From NCBI RefSeq assembly GCF_017814945.1, contig NZ_JAGIPX010000028.1:8939-72938 (forward strand): a DNA stretch of 64,000 nt, in the 5' to 3' direction. Origin of the DNA: Paraburkholderia sp. LEh10 (GTDB lineage Bacteria; Pseudomonadota; Gammaproteobacteria; Burkholderiales; Burkholderiaceae). The notes beneath the pieces were generated by a model. That model made no database searches, was not told the DNA's origin, and saw nothing but the letters and a program-made list of their open reading frames with translations. Below are positions 16,604 to 25,706 of this stretch, in pieces. Numbering within the stretch: the first letter of the stretch is position 1; every line of letters begins with the position of its first letter. Position numbers and translations under genes: made by a program.

Positions 16604-19087
16604 TCAGCTTTTCACGCGCGCCGAAGCGGGATCGTAGGGCGCTTTCAGATGCAGCGTCGCGGGCAGCAGATCGCCGGCGACGTCGATTGCATACCGGCCG
16701 CTCGCGAGCCAGGCGGCGTCGGGCGCGGCGCCGTCGCCGCGCTTCACGTAGCCCATCGCGACCGGGCAGCCGAGCGTATGCCCGAACGCCGCCGAAGTCA
16801 CGAAGCCCACCGCCTTGCCGTCGCGCATGATCGCCTCGCCGCCCCATAGCATGCCGTCGCGTGCGCCATCGGCGGTGAGGATGACGAGGCGTCTTTGCAG
16901 CGGTTCGTTGCGCAGCCTGACGAGCGCATCGCGTCCGATGAACGGAATGTCCTTGTCGAGCTTGCATGCGAACGCGAGGCCCGCTTCGAACGGATTCGTA
17001 TCCGGCGACAGTTCGCGTCCCCACGCGCGGTAGCCTTTCTCGACACGCAGCGATTCGAGCGCGTAATAACCCGCGTTTTTCAGGCCAAAACGCTTGCCTG
17101 CCTCGTGCAGCGTCTCGTAGACACCCACCGCGAATTCGACGGGCACATACAGTTCCCAGCCGAGTTCGCCGACATAGGTGATGCGCGTCGCGCGCACCGT
17201 CGCGTAGCCGACATCGACTTCGCGGCTTTGCCCGAACGCGAACGCCTCGTTGCGCCAGTCGGCCTTCGATACGCTCGCGAGCAGATCGCGCGCACGCGGT
17301 CCCATCACGGCAAGCACCGCATATTGACCCGTGACGTCGACGAGCACGCAATGCGCGTCGTGAGGTATGCACCTGTCGATCATGTCGAAGTCGCGCGTGG
17401 TTTGCGCGGAGCCTGTGACGAGCAGGTATTGATCGTCGGCCAGACGCGTGAGCGTGAAGTCGGATTCGTAGCCACCGCGTTCGTTGAGCATGCCCGTGTA
17501 GACGCTCGTACCGGGCGGCACGGCGACATCGTTCGCGACGATCCGTTGCAGCACGGCTTCGGCATCGCGACCTTTCACCAGAAATTTGGAAAAAGACGTC
17601 AGGTCGAATAGCGCGACGTCTTCGCGGCATGCGCGGTGTTCGTCGCCGCTCCACGCCAGCCAGTTCTGCTGGCCGAATGCGTAGTCGATATGGGCCTGCT
17701 CGCGCGTCGGCGCGAAGAAGTTCGCGCGTTCCCAGCCCATCTTGCTGCCGAAGCATGCGCCCGCGTCGCGCAGCGGCGCATCCAGCGGCGAGCGTCGAAA
17801 CGGGCGCGCGCTATCGGGTTCGCGATTCGGCCACGGCATCGCGTAGTGCAGCCCGAGCGTCTCCTTCACGCGGTCGCGCAGCCATGTGTCGTTGCCGTTG
17901 AAGCGCGCGAAGCGGCGGATATCGACGGGCCACAGGTCCATCGTCGGCCCGCCCGCGACGATCCATTCCGCGAGCGCCATGCCCGCGCCGCCCGCCGACG
18001 CGATCCCCATCGAGTTGAAGCCCGCGCCGACATAGAAGTTGCGCAGCTCGGGCGCCTCGCCGAGGATGAAGTTGTTGTCGGGCGTGAACGACTCCGGTCC
18101 GTTGTAGAACTGGCGGACCTGCGCCGTTTCGAGCGCGGGCACGCGCTGCAGCGCGTTCTCCATCAGGATCTGGAATTGATCCCAGTCGTCGGGCAGCAGC
18201 TGGAACTCGAAGTTCTCCGGAATGCCGTTCATGCCCCACGGCTTCGCGTCCGGTTCGAAGCCGCCCATCACGAGTCCCCCCACTTCCTCCTTGAAATAGA
18301 TATAGCCATCGGGGTCGCGCATCACGGGCAAGTCGGGATGCACGCCCGCGATCTTCTCCGTGACGATGTAGTAGTGCTCCGCCGAATGCAGCGGCACCGT
18401 GACGCCGCACAGCCGCCCGACGGCTTTCGCCCATTGGCCCGCGCAATTGACGACGATGTCGGCCGAGATCGCGCCTTCGTTGCCGTGCTTGTCGCGCCAC
18501 GCGACGCCGCTCGTCTCGCGGCCCTTCAGTGCGCGCCGCGTGTGGATCGCGGTGACGCGCGTGTTCTCGGCGATGCGCGCACCGCGCTGGCGGGCGCCGC
18601 GCGCGAGCGCCTGAGTCAGATCGGTCGGGTTTGCCTTGCCGTCGCCGGGCAGCCAGACGGCGCCGAGCAGATCGTCGGTGCGCATCGGCGGCCACAGCTC
18701 GCCGGCTTGCTGCGGGCCGATCACGTCGCACGTCACGCCGTACGCTCTCGCGACGGCGGCCGTGCGCTTCAGTTGTGTCATCCGCTCGGGCGTGCGCGCC
18801 ACCGACAGCGAGCCGCATTGCTTCCATCCCGTCGCGAGCCCCGTGTCGGCTTCGAGCTGCGCATAGAGCGCCGTCGAGTAACGGATCAGCTTCGTCATGC
18901 TTTCCTGCGCGCGCAACTGGCCGACGAGACCCGCCGCATGCCAGGTCGTGCCGCACGACAACTGGCCCTGTTCGAGCAGCACGACATCTGTCCAGCCGAG
19001 CTTCGCGAGGTGGTAGGCGACCGAGCATCCGATGATGCCGCCGCCGACGATGACGACGCGCGCCTGCGTCGGAAGAGTGCTTGACAT
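16604..19087 (-). CDS. sarcosine/dimethylglycine dehydrogenase family (FAD + GcvT domains)
   Basis: An 827-residue two-part enzyme. Residues 10-400 form a DAO-type FAD oxidoreductase (VVIVGGGIIGCSVAYHLAKLG; GTTWHAAGLVGQ, whose His50 is at the position of covalent flavin attachment in this family). The rest is an aminomethyltransferase-like GcvT domain with GcvT_C at the end. Such enzymes demethylate sarcosine or dimethylglycine and pass the one-carbon unit to tetrahydrofolate. The start at 19087 is chosen because the FAD motif begins 10 residues in; its ribosome site is poor. Divergent from a DeoR regulator that probably controls it. Confidence 0.85.
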   Translation of the reverse strand: MSSTLPTQARVVIVGGGIIGCSVAYHLAKLGWTDVVLLEQGQLSCGTTWHAAGLVGQLRAQESMTKLIRYSTALYAQLEADTGLATGWKQCGSLSVARTPERMTQLKRTAAVARAYGVTCDVIGPQQAGELWPPMRTDDLLGAVWLPGDGKANPTDLTQALARGARQRGARIAENTRVTAIHTRRALKGRETSGVAWRDKHGNEGAISADIVVNCAGQWAKAVGRLCGVTVPLHSAEHYYIVTEKIAGVHPDLPVMRDPDGYIYFKEEVGGLVMGGFEPDAKPWGMNGIPENFEFQLLPDDWDQFQILMENALQRVPALETAQVRQFYNGPESFTPDNNFILGEAPELRNFYVGAGFNSMGIASAGGAGMALAEWIVAGGPTMDLWPVDIRRFARFNGNDTWLRDRVKETLGLHYAMPWPNREPDSARPFRRSPLDAPLRDAGACFGSKMGWERANFFAPTREQAHIDYAFGQQNWLAWSGDEHRACREDVALFDLTSFSKFLVKGRDAEAVLQRIVANDVAVPPGTSVYTGMLNERGGYESDFTLTRLADDQYLLVTGSAQTTRDFDMIDRCIPHDAHCVLVDVTGQYAVLAVMGPRARDLLASVSKADWRNEAFAFGQSREVDVGYATVRATRITYVGELGWELYVPVEFAVGVYETLHEAGKRFGLKNAGYYALESLRVEKGYRAWGRELSPDTNPFEAGLAFACKLDKDIPFIGRDALVRLRNEPLQRRLVILTADGARDGMLWGGEAIMRDGKAVGFVTSAAFGHTLGCPVAMGYVKRGDGAAPDAAWLASGRYAIDVAGDLLPATLHLKAPYDPASARVKS

Positions 19088-19201
19088 GGGGGTGTGTGGA
19101 AATAAGTGGAAATGTATGGCTTTGAATAGCTCGGTAATTTGCCGCAATAACTGGCAAAGCGCAATGACGAATCGCGTGCCGGGCGAGAGTCCGGTCAACG
19201 G

Positions 19202-19270
19202 GGAATGTGGGATTGTATGGATTTGATTGGATGTTCCGCCGATCTTTGCTAGACTTTCCCACCACATTCC
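19202..19270. promoter_or_regulatory. inverted repeat in the dehydrogenase/DeoR divergent promoter
   Basis: GGAATGTGG at 19202-19210 and CCACATTCC at 19262-19270 form a perfect 9-bp inverted repeat 51 bases apart, with related half-sites (GGAAATGTATGG at 19108-19119, GGGATTGTATGG) nearby. The second arm lies 14 bases before the DeoR start codon. Suits looping or autoregulation by the adjacent DeoR protein; this is inference. Confidence 0.4.
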
Positions 19271-19284
19271 GACCGCTTTCCCCG

Positions 19285-20079
19285 ATGTTCGCCACACACC
19301 GACAGAGCGAGATCCTGCGGATCGTCCGCGCGCAACACACCTGCACGATCGCCGATCTGGCGAACACCTTCGCGGTGTCCGACGAAACGGTCCGCCGCGA
19401 TCTCAAGCCGCTCGTGGCAGAAGGGCTGCTCGTGAAGGTGCACGGCGGCGTCATGCTGCCCGCGCAACTCGACGAGCCGCCGTTCCGCCGCCGGATGGTC
19501 GAACAGCGCGACGCGAAGCGTGCGATCGCCGCGCGCATCGCGCAGATGATCCGCGATGGCGATTCGCTGATGCTCGACGGCGGCACGACCTGTGTGCACA
19601 TTGCCCACGCGCTCGAAGCCCATGCGCAGCTCACTGTCGTGACGAACTCCGCCGAGATCGCGCGGCTGCTCGCGCCGCGCAACGGCAATCGCGTGCTGAT
19701 GGCGGGCGGCGAGCTGCGCGCCGACGATGCGTCGGCTGTCGGCGACAGCGCGCTTGCCTTCTTCCGGCAATTCCATGTGCGCTATGCGATTGTGTCGGTG
19801 ACCGCGATCGATGCGAAAGGGCGCTTCATGGACGCGCAGCCCGCCGATGCCGTGCTCGCGCGTACCGCCTTCGCGCAAGCCGAGCGCCGCATCGTCGCCG
19901 CCGATCACACGAAGTTCGGCCACAGTGCACTCGCCCATGTGTTCGGCGCGGAAGCGCTCGACGTGCTGGTCACGGATGTCGCGCCGGCGGCGGGGCTGTC
20001 GAAGGTTCTCGCGGCGGCGGGCGCGGAAGTGATCTGCGCGGCGTCCGCCGCATATCACGCAGACGAGGAAATCGTCTAA
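19285..20079 (+). CDS. DeoR-family transcriptional regulator
   Basis: A 264-residue DeoR/GlpR-type regulator. The N-terminal helix-turn-helix is complete (RQSEILRIVRAQHTCTIADLA, VSDETVRRDLKPLVAEGLL, KVHGGV), and the DeoR C-terminal sensor domain follows (DGDSLMLDGGTTCVHIAHAL, VVTNSAEIA, ADHTKFG), which in this family binds a phosphorylated sugar or related effector. The start at 19285 leaves the family's usual short leader. Divergent from the sarcosine dehydrogenase-like gene, its likely target. Confidence 0.85.
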   Translation: MFATHRQSEILRIVRAQHTCTIADLANTFAVSDETVRRDLKPLVAEGLLVKVHGGVMLPAQLDEPPFRRRMVEQRDAKRAIAARIAQMIRDGDSLMLDGGTTCVHIAHALEAHAQLTVVTNSAEIARLLAPRNGNRVLMAGGELRADDASAVGDSALAFFRQFHVRYAIVSVTAIDAKGRFMDAQPADAVLARTAFAQAERRIVAADHTKFGHSALAHVFGAEALDVLVTDVAPAAGLSKVLAAAGAEVICAASAAYHADEEIV

Positions 20080-20215
20080 TCGTCGATCAAACGCTTGCAT
20101 TGCCCGCTGCGTCTGACTCGACGCGATTGCGCGTGCAAGCGGGCGCATCCGTCACAGATCGCCGGAGTCGGCAGCCCTTAAGTGCACTGCGGCAAAAGCC
20201 GCTAACCCGATTGGA

Positions 20216-20247
20216 CCCCGTTCGGATTGAGCCCCATTCGGATTGAA
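20216..20247. repeat. two imperfect 16-bp tandem copies
   Basis: CCCCGTTCGGATTGAG is followed at once by CCCCATTCGGATTGAA, two mismatches in 16. A partial copy (CCCGATTGGA) precedes them. Confidence 0.7.
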
Positions 20248-20460
20248 CCCGGTGCGTCCATTGGACTTATTGCAACATATGACGGCGTAAGGACTGTATT
20301 GCTGTCATCGGTGCAATTTAACGAGACGTCAGGCTTGACACATAAAAATCGCGAGATTATTGACTGATTGAATTCGTTCTAATAACCTTCACCCCGATTT
20401 AAATCGAACGCGCCAGCGGCGGCGCGTAAATTGTTAAATATCCAGAATGCTGGCACGAAT

Positions 20461-20485
20461 TTTCATTCCATTGAGTGGAATGAAA
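20461..20485. other. perfect 10-bp inverted repeat (hairpin or operator)
   Basis: TTTCATTCCA, loop TTGAG, TGGAATGAAA. No T-run follows on either strand, so an operator or RNA structure is more likely than a terminator. Confidence 0.5.
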
Positions 20486-20943
20486 TCCGCAAAAGGGTTT
20501 GCGCAATGGCCGTATGACGGCATTCGCGTTTCTGTCAATCCGCTTTCTTCGTAGCCGGTAGCGATCCGCCGCAAACAGACGTAATGCTTGGCCGGGAAGC
20601 ACGCAAGTCCTCATTTTTTTCCGAGGCGGGCGCGCGGCCCGGCAGCATTGCAGGCAAGAAAACAGCAAGAAAAATTCCGCATGTACTGCGCGGTCGAAAG
20701 AAGTGGGTTGTGCGCCTGTTTAATTCCGGTTGTTCCATTCGGCGGAATCGGGCGTATCGGAATTTAGCAATATCGGGCTTTCAAAGCGCTGTCAGGAATG
20801 TGATGCAATTTTGCCTCGCAGTCGAGGCAGTGGCTTGAAAGGCAAGGCGAATGTGGATTTGAAAATTCATATTCGCGAATCGTCATCCTTCATCGATGAT
20901 TACCCGATGGGACGGAAACAGCGAATTAGCGTTGCGGGGGTTT

Positions 20944-21630
20944 ATGAGAATTGCAGTTCTAGAGGAGACTCAGGCGCAAGCCGACTTCGTGTGCCGCACA
21001 TTGTCGGCGGCTGGGCACACCTGTCATGCATTCGAGGACGGACATGCGCTGATCAGACAGTTGCGCAGCCAGCCGTTCGATCTGCTCGTGCTGGCCCGAC
21101 ACACACCGGGTATGTCGGGTGACGACGTGTTGCGCCGGGTCCGTCAACAACCCGCCGAGCGTCTGCCCGTCCTGCTCCTGACGAAGGCGAGCGATGCGGC
21201 CAGCCCGAACACCGATGCCGACGACTATCTCATCAGGCCCCTCAGCGCGGCGGCGCTGCTCTCGCGCGTCGGCCTGCTGCTGCGCGGCGTGTTTCAGAAC
21301 CAGCCCGCCGCCGGAAAGGAAGTGTTCGGCGAATACGAGTTCGAGCCGGGCGCAAAGCGCGTTCACGTGCGCGGCAATGCCGTCACGCTGACTCACAAGG
21401 AGTTCGAGCTTGCGCTGCTGCTCTTCAAGCATCTGAGCCGGCCATTGTCCCGCTCGCATATTCTCCAATCGATCTGGAAACAGGCAGCGGGCATTCCGTC
21501 CCGCACGATGGACACACACGTGTCGATGCTGCGCACGAAGCTCGGTTTGCGGCCCGAGAACGGCTATCGCCTGATGCCCATCTACGGCTACGGTTACCGG
21601 CTCGAACGGATCGAGAAGGGCGACGCCTGA
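20944..21630 (+). CDS. OmpR-type response regulator with degenerate receiver
   Basis: A 228-residue protein: receiver-like domain (1-115), then an OmpR winged helix (about 130-222: VTLTHKEFELALLLFKHLSRPLSRSHIL, MDTHVSMLRTKLGL, GYGYRL). The receiver lacks key residues. The phosphoacceptor Asp should fall at residue 51 in LLVLARHTPGMSG but is Ala, and the conserved Lys of the DDYLxKP motif is Arg98. It probably does not work by ordinary phosphorylation. No histidine kinase is near. Start ATG 20944 chosen over the upstream frame because the receiver strand (MRIAVLEE) begins there. Confidence 0.8.
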   Translation: MRIAVLEETQAQADFVCRTLSAAGHTCHAFEDGHALIRQLRSQPFDLLVLARHTPGMSGDDVLRRVRQQPAERLPVLLLTKASDAASPNTDADDYLIRPLSAAALLSRVGLLLRGVFQNQPAAGKEVFGEYEFEPGAKRVHVRGNAVTLTHKEFELALLLFKHLSRPLSRSHILQSIWKQAAGIPSRTMDTHVSMLRTKLGLRPENGYRLMPIYGYGYRLERIEKGDA

Positions 21631-21678
21631 CGCGCGCTTCAATTCCGGTTTCAGGCGCTTTCTGGCCTTTCACGCGGC

Positions 21679-22371
21679 TTAGGCAGCTCCGCTGCTCGCC
21701 GGTTGCCGATCCTGCTCGCAAGCAGCCGCCTGATCCCGCCACGCGTTTTCGAACAGACAGGTTTCAAGCGGCACGCGCTTCGCCCAGCCTTCGGATTCCA
21801 GCATCGGCTCGGCATAGAAGCGCTCCACATGGCCGAGACAGAGTATCGCCACGGGGCGCGCGCCCGCCGGCATGCTTAGCATCGCGCGGACTTCGTCGGC
21901 ATCGAATAGCGACACCCAGCCCATTCCCAGCCCCTCCGCGCGCGCGGCGAGCCACATGTTCTGGATTGCGCACGCCACCGAAGCGAGATCCATTTCCGGC
22001 AAGGTGCGGCGCCCGAAGACGTGCTTCTCGCGGCCGTCCATCAGCGCCATCACGAGCAGCTCGCCGCACTCGAGCATGCCTTCGACTTTCAGCTTCATGA
22101 ACTCGTCGCGCCGCTTGCCGAGCGCGTCGGCCGTCAGCAGGCGCTCGCGCTCGACGGCGGCATGCAGCCGCTGCCGAAGCGCGGGGTCCGTGATGCGGCC
22201 GATCCGCCACGGCTGCATATAGCCGACGCTCGGCGCGTGATGCGCGGCATCGACGAGACGCGCGAGCACGGCGGGATCGACGGGCGCGGGCACGAAGTGG
22301 CGCATGTCGCGCCGCTCGTAGATCGCGCGATAGACGGCGGCGCGCTCGTTGTCGTCAAAGGGCTCGGCCAT
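21679..22371 (-). CDS. bluB: 5,6-dimethylbenzimidazole synthase
   Basis: A 230-residue flavin enzyme of the nitroreductase fold. BluB breaks down reduced FMN with oxygen to give 5,6-dimethylbenzimidazole, the lower ligand of vitamin B12. BluB-type features include YERRDMRHFVPAPVDPAVLARLV, HHAPSVGYMQPWR and MDLASVACAIQNMWLAARAEGLGMGWVS. The start at 22371 overlaps the 3' end of cobB by 17 bases, so it is translated as the last gene of the leftward cob operon. The C-terminal 20 residues are a variable Gln/Ser/Ala tail. Confidence 0.9.
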   Translation of the reverse strand: MAEPFDDNERAAVYRAIYERRDMRHFVPAPVDPAVLARLVDAAHHAPSVGYMQPWRIGRITDPALRQRLHAAVERERLLTADALGKRRDEFMKLKVEGMLECGELLVMALMDGREKHVFGRRTLPEMDLASVACAIQNMWLAARAEGLGMGWVSLFDADEVRAMLSMPAGARPVAILCLGHVERFYAEPMLESEGWAKRVPLETCLFENAWRDQAAACEQDRQPASSGAA

Positions 22372-23656
22372 GGAAGAGGGCGGCCGCGAAGGCCGGGTTG
22401 GACGGCCAGTAGCCGTGCATATAAGTGGCGACGATCGAGCCCTGGCGATAGACGGCTTCGCCGGGTGCGTCGGACTGTGCGCGCGTCGCATGTCCAATGG
22501 GAACGAGCGGCGTGCTCACGCGCGAGTAGTGAAACGTGTGCCCCGTCAGCGTGCCATGCGCGCCGTCGATCTGCTGCATGCCGAGTGCAGTGAAGCGCGT
22601 CTGCATGGCCGCGTTGCCGGGCAGGAGGCCGAGCATCGGCGTGGTGACGCCGTGCGTGTCGGTGACGCTGTCGAGCAGATACAGCATGCCGCCGCATTCG
22701 GCGACGATGGTCCTGTTCGCGCCCGCATGCGCGCGAATCGATGCCGCGCTGCGCGCGTTGGCTGCGAGCGCGCCCGCATGCAGCTCGGGGTAGCCGCCGG
22801 GAAGATAGACGGCGCTTGCATCATCGGGCACGGGCTCGTTCGCGAGCGGCGAGAAATAGCTGACCCGCGCGCCGAGCGCTTCGAGCAACTGTACGTTCGC
22901 CGGATAGATGAACGAGAACGCGGCATCGCGCGCAATGGCGATCTGCATGCCTTCGAGCGAACGCGGCAACGGCGGCTCGTTCGCGTCGTCGTCGAAAGCG
23001 ACGGCGGGCGGCAGCTGCGCGAGTGCCGTCGCGGCAAGCGCATCCGCCGCGCGATCGAGCCGTTCGTCGAGGTCGTCGATTTCCGCCGCCTGTAGCAGGC
23101 CGAGGTGCCGGTCGGGCAATTCGATCGCATCGGTGCCCGCCAGATAGCCGAGCCAGTTCATGCCGCGAGGCAAGGACTCCTCGAGCATCTGCGCATGACG
23201 CGCCGAGCCGACGCGGTTCGCGAATACGCCATGAAACGGCACCTCGGGCCGAAAGCGCGCGAGCCCGAATGCGACGGCGCCAAAAGTTTGCGCCATCGCC
23301 TTTGCCGAGATCACGGCGGCGACGGGCACGTTGAAGGTCGCGGCGAGATCGGCGCTGCTCGGCGTGCCGTCGAACAGGCCCATTACACCTTCGATCAGAA
23401 TCAGATCCGCTTCGCGCGCGGCCTGCGCGAGCAGCGCGCGGCACGCGCGCTCGCCGACCATCCATAGATCGAGCGACATGACAGGCGCGCCGCTCGCGCG
23501 CGCGAGGATCATCGGGTCCAGAAAGTCCGGGCCCGTCTTGAACACGCGCACGTCGCGCCCCATCCGCCGATGATGCCGCGCGAGCGCGGCCGTGATGGTC
23601 GTCTTGCCTTGGCCCGACGCCGGCGCGCTGATGAAGAGAGCGGGGCACGCGAGCAT
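22355..23656 (-). CDS. cobB: cobyrinate/hydrogenobyrinate a,c-diamide synthase
   Basis: A 433-residue CobB/CbiA: N-terminal ATP-binding domain (SAPASGQGKTTITAALARHH at 10-29) and C-terminal class I glutamine amidotransferase (about 240-433: YLPGGYPELHA, VAECGGMLYLLD with the nucleophile Cys, and the HTFHYS and YMHGYW segments carrying His). It amidates side chains a and c using glutamine and ATP. Lies 3 bases after cobO and overlaps bluB. Confidence 0.9.
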   Translation of the reverse strand: MLACPALFISAPASGQGKTTITAALARHHRRMGRDVRVFKTGPDFLDPMILARASGAPVMSLDLWMVGERACRALLAQAAREADLILIEGVMGLFDGTPSSADLAATFNVPVAAVISAKAMAQTFGAVAFGLARFRPEVPFHGVFANRVGSARHAQMLEESLPRGMNWLGYLAGTDAIELPDRHLGLLQAAEIDDLDERLDRAADALAATALAQLPPAVAFDDDANEPPLPRSLEGMQIAIARDAAFSFIYPANVQLLEALGARVSYFSPLANEPVPDDASAVYLPGGYPELHAGALAANARSAASIRAHAGANRTIVAECGGMLYLLDSVTDTHGVTTPMLGLLPGNAAMQTRFTALGMQQIDGAHGTLTGHTFHYSRVSTPLVPIGHATRAQSDAPGEAVYRQGSIVATYMHGYWPSNPAFAAALFHGRAL

Positions 23657-23659
23657 CGT

Positions 23660-24262
23660 TCAGAACTCCACGCCGCGTTGCGCCTTCACGTGCTGCTCGC
23701 GATACGGATGCTTGACGAGGCGCATCTCGGTGACGAGGTCGGCGGCGTCGATCAGCGCGTCGGGCGCATGTCGGCCCGTGATCACGACATGCAGCATCTC
23801 GGGCCGTGCCTTCACGACGTCGAGCACTTCATCGAGCGGCAGGTATTCATACTTCAGCACGGTATTCAGTTCGTCGAGAATCACCATCTGGTATTCGCCG
23901 CTCTCGATCATCCGGCGCGCTTCGTTCCAGCCTTTGCGTGCCGTCGCGATGTCGGCGTCGCGGTCCTGCGTGTTCCACGTGTAGCCATCGCCCATCGTGA
24001 TGAACTCGCAGTTTTCCTGAGCGCCGAGAAAATCGCGCTCCGACGTATGCAGCGCGCCCTTGATGAACTGCACGACGCCGAGCTTCATGCCGTGCCCAAG
24101 CACGCGCACGGCCATGCCGAACGCGGCTGTGGACTTGCCTTTGCCCGTGCCCGTGTAGACGATCAGCAGGCCTTTTTCGATGGTCGCCTGCGCCTGCTTT
24201 TTCTCGTGGCCTTCGCGGCGGCGCTGCGTCATGCGTGCGTGCGATTCGGGATCGGTCTTCAT
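23660..24262 (-). CDS. cobO: ATP:corrinoid adenosyltransferase (CobO/BtuR type)
   Basis: A 200-residue CobA/CobO/BtuR-family enzyme that moves adenosyl from ATP to the cobalt of reduced corrinoids. The N-terminal P-loop is GLLIVYTGTGKGKSTAAFG; further on are MVILDELNTVLKYEYL (Walker B) and VVITGRHAPDALIDAADLVTEM. The start at 24262 has AAGGA about 8 bases upstream and overlaps the stop of cobE (ATGA). Confidence 0.9.
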   Translation of the reverse strand: MKTDPESHARMTQRRREGHEKKQAQATIEKGLLIVYTGTGKGKSTAAFGMAVRVLGHGMKLGVVQFIKGALHTSERDFLGAQENCEFITMGDGYTWNTQDRDADIATARKGWNEARRMIESGEYQMVILDELNTVLKYEYLPLDEVLDVVKARPEMLHVVITGRHAPDALIDAADLVTEMRLVKHPYREQHVKAQRGVEF

Positions 24263-24693
24263 CGATGTTCCTTGGTTCCGGGTGTGTCGTTCGAGTAATT
24301 GACTGCGCAGCCGCCAGATTCGGCGGCGCATGCGATGGCGACCGTGACGCCGTCGCGCGCGCGTTTGGGGGCGAGCAGCCGCCCGTTTGGCACGGCGAGC
24401 AGCGCGCAGGGCTCGCACACGCCGTCGATGCCCATGTGCTCGCGCACGATTGCCGATGCATGGGTTGCGACGCCGAGCGCGGCGATCTCGTCGCGCGTGA
24501 AGGTGCGCAGCGGCAGCGCGTGCTGCGCGCAGAACGCGAGCAGGCCCGGTTCGTCCGCTTTCGTATCGACCGTCGCCACTGCGCCAATCGCGTCGAACGA
24601 AAGCGTGCTGCCGAGCGCGTCGCGCACGGCCGCTTCGATCTGTTCGGCCGATACGCCGCGCCGGCAACCGAGGCCCAAGATGAGCGTCGTCAT
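24259..24693 (-). CDS. cobE: cobalamin biosynthesis protein CobE (CbiG C-terminal-like)
   Basis: A 144-residue CobE/CbiG_C domain protein (TLILGLGCRRGVSAEQIEAAV, TVDTKADEPGLLAFC, GVCEPCALLA). CobE occurs in aerobic cobalamin operons; its step is not well defined, and it is homologous to the C-terminal part of CbiG. A full-length CbiG N-terminal part is fused to CobJ elsewhere in the window, so the two may cooperate. Overlaps both neighbours by 4 bases (ATGA). Confidence 0.85.
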   Translation of the reverse strand: MTTLILGLGCRRGVSAEQIEAAVRDALGSTLSFDAIGAVATVDTKADEPGLLAFCAQHALPLRTFTRDEIAALGVATHASAIVREHMGIDGVCEPCALLAVPNGRLLAPKRARDGVTVAIACAAESGGCAVNYSNDTPGTKEHR

Positions 24694-25433
24694 GGCGTTT
24701 CGCCGGGTGAGGGATCGACGGGCCGCGCGAGCGACGCGACGCCGCCGATCACGACAATCGACGGCGAGCCGAGTCCTGCTTGCGCGGCGCGCTGCACGAA
24801 GTCGCGCAGCGTCGCGCATACATGGCGCTGCTCGGGGCGTGTTGCGGACTCGATTGCGGCACACGGCGTATCGGGCGGCATGCCCGCCTGCAGCAGCGCA
24901 GCGACGATTTCGTTCAGCCGGCGCATGCCCATGTAGATGACGAGCGTCATGCGCGTGGCCGCAAGCGTCGCCCAGTCGGCTTCGTGCTCGCCCGCGGCGT
25001 GACCCGTGACGAAGATCACGCCCTGCGTATGCTCGCGATGCGTGACGGGAATGCCGATAGCCGCGGGCGCGGCGATGCCGGCCGTGATTCCGCTGACGAT
25101 TTCGACCTGAATACCTGCCGCTTGCAGCGCCTCCTGCTCTTCACCGCCGCGCCCGAACACGAACGGATCACCGCCTTTCAGGCGCGCGACGCGGCGGCCC
25201 ATGCGCAGATGGTCGAGCATCATCGCGACGATGTCCGCCTGCGGCGTCGATTGTTGGCCGCCGCGTTTGCCGACATGGACGATACGCGCGCCGTCGCGCG
25301 CGAACTGCAGCACATCGGGATTCACGAGATCATCGACGAGCACGACGTCGGCCTCGCCGAGCGCGCGTACGGCTTTGAGCGTCAGCAGTTCGACGTCGCC
25401 CGGGCCCGCGCCGATCAACCATGCGCGCGTCAT
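24690..25433 (-). CDS. cobA: uroporphyrinogen-III C-methyltransferase
   Basis: A 247-residue SUMT that methylates uroporphyrinogen III at C2 and C7 with SAM to give precorrin-2, the branch point to B12. Family motifs are WLIGAGPGDVELLTLKAVRAL at the N-terminus, RLKGGDPFVFGRGGEE, and VSGITAGIAAPAAIGIPVTHRE. There is no fused CysG dehydrogenase/ferrochelatase. The start at 25433 is the one that begins with the family's first beta strand; it lacks a clear ribosome site and the frame is open to 25577, so a longer N-terminus is possible. First gene of the leftward set cobA-cobE-cobO-cobB-bluB. Confidence 0.9.
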   Translation of the reverse strand: MTRAWLIGAGPGDVELLTLKAVRALGEADVVLVDDLVNPDVLQFARDGARIVHVGKRGGQQSTPQADIVAMMLDHLRMGRRVARLKGGDPFVFGRGGEEQEALQAAGIQVEIVSGITAGIAAPAAIGIPVTHREHTQGVIFVTGHAAGEHEADWATLAATRMTLVIYMGMRRLNEIVAALLQAGMPPDTPCAAIESATRPEQRHVCATLRDFVQRAAQAGLGSPSIVVIGGVASLARPVDPSPGETP

Positions 25434-25706
25434 CGCGGCATGCGCGGCGCGGCGCGCCACGTCGATGAGGAAGTGGTGTGAAACGAAAGGAGCGCCGGAT
25501 AGACGGGCCCGAATGAGTAATGAGTCATGCGATGTTGCACTTGATGCGGGCTCTTTGTTGCCATCGCGCGTGTGCATGGCTGAGTGCTTCGATGCCGGCC
25601 TCTTCGGCTTCGGATGCGGGCATACGATAGCACATGGGCGCTGGCGAGTCGCTGCGGGTTTCCGCCTTCCTTGACGCTATGCGCGACGCGGCCTAAACTC
25701 GCACGC
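25434..25706. promoter_or_regulatory. upstream region of the cobA operon
   Basis: 273 bases between cobA and the cobW riboswitch. I read the minus strand for a second B12 box and found none, so the cobA operon seems to lack its own riboswitch. A promoter is expected here but not assigned. Confidence 0.35.

Larger units (their letters stand above)
20080..20943. other. 864-bp AT-richer non-coding region
   Basis: No frame here has coding character. The stretch is clearly richer in A and T than its surroundings and holds a 16-bp tandem duplication, a 10-bp perfect hairpin and a possible sigma-70 promoter: TTGACA at 20335, a 17-base spacer, then TATTGA at 20358. It could carry the promoter and leader of the response regulator at 20944, a small RNA, or decayed DNA. 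Confidence 0.45.

Noticed and set aside
25434-25706. A second riboswitch for the cobA operon
   Set aside because: Minus strand read in full; no B12 box or CCCCCGCAACTG-type core.
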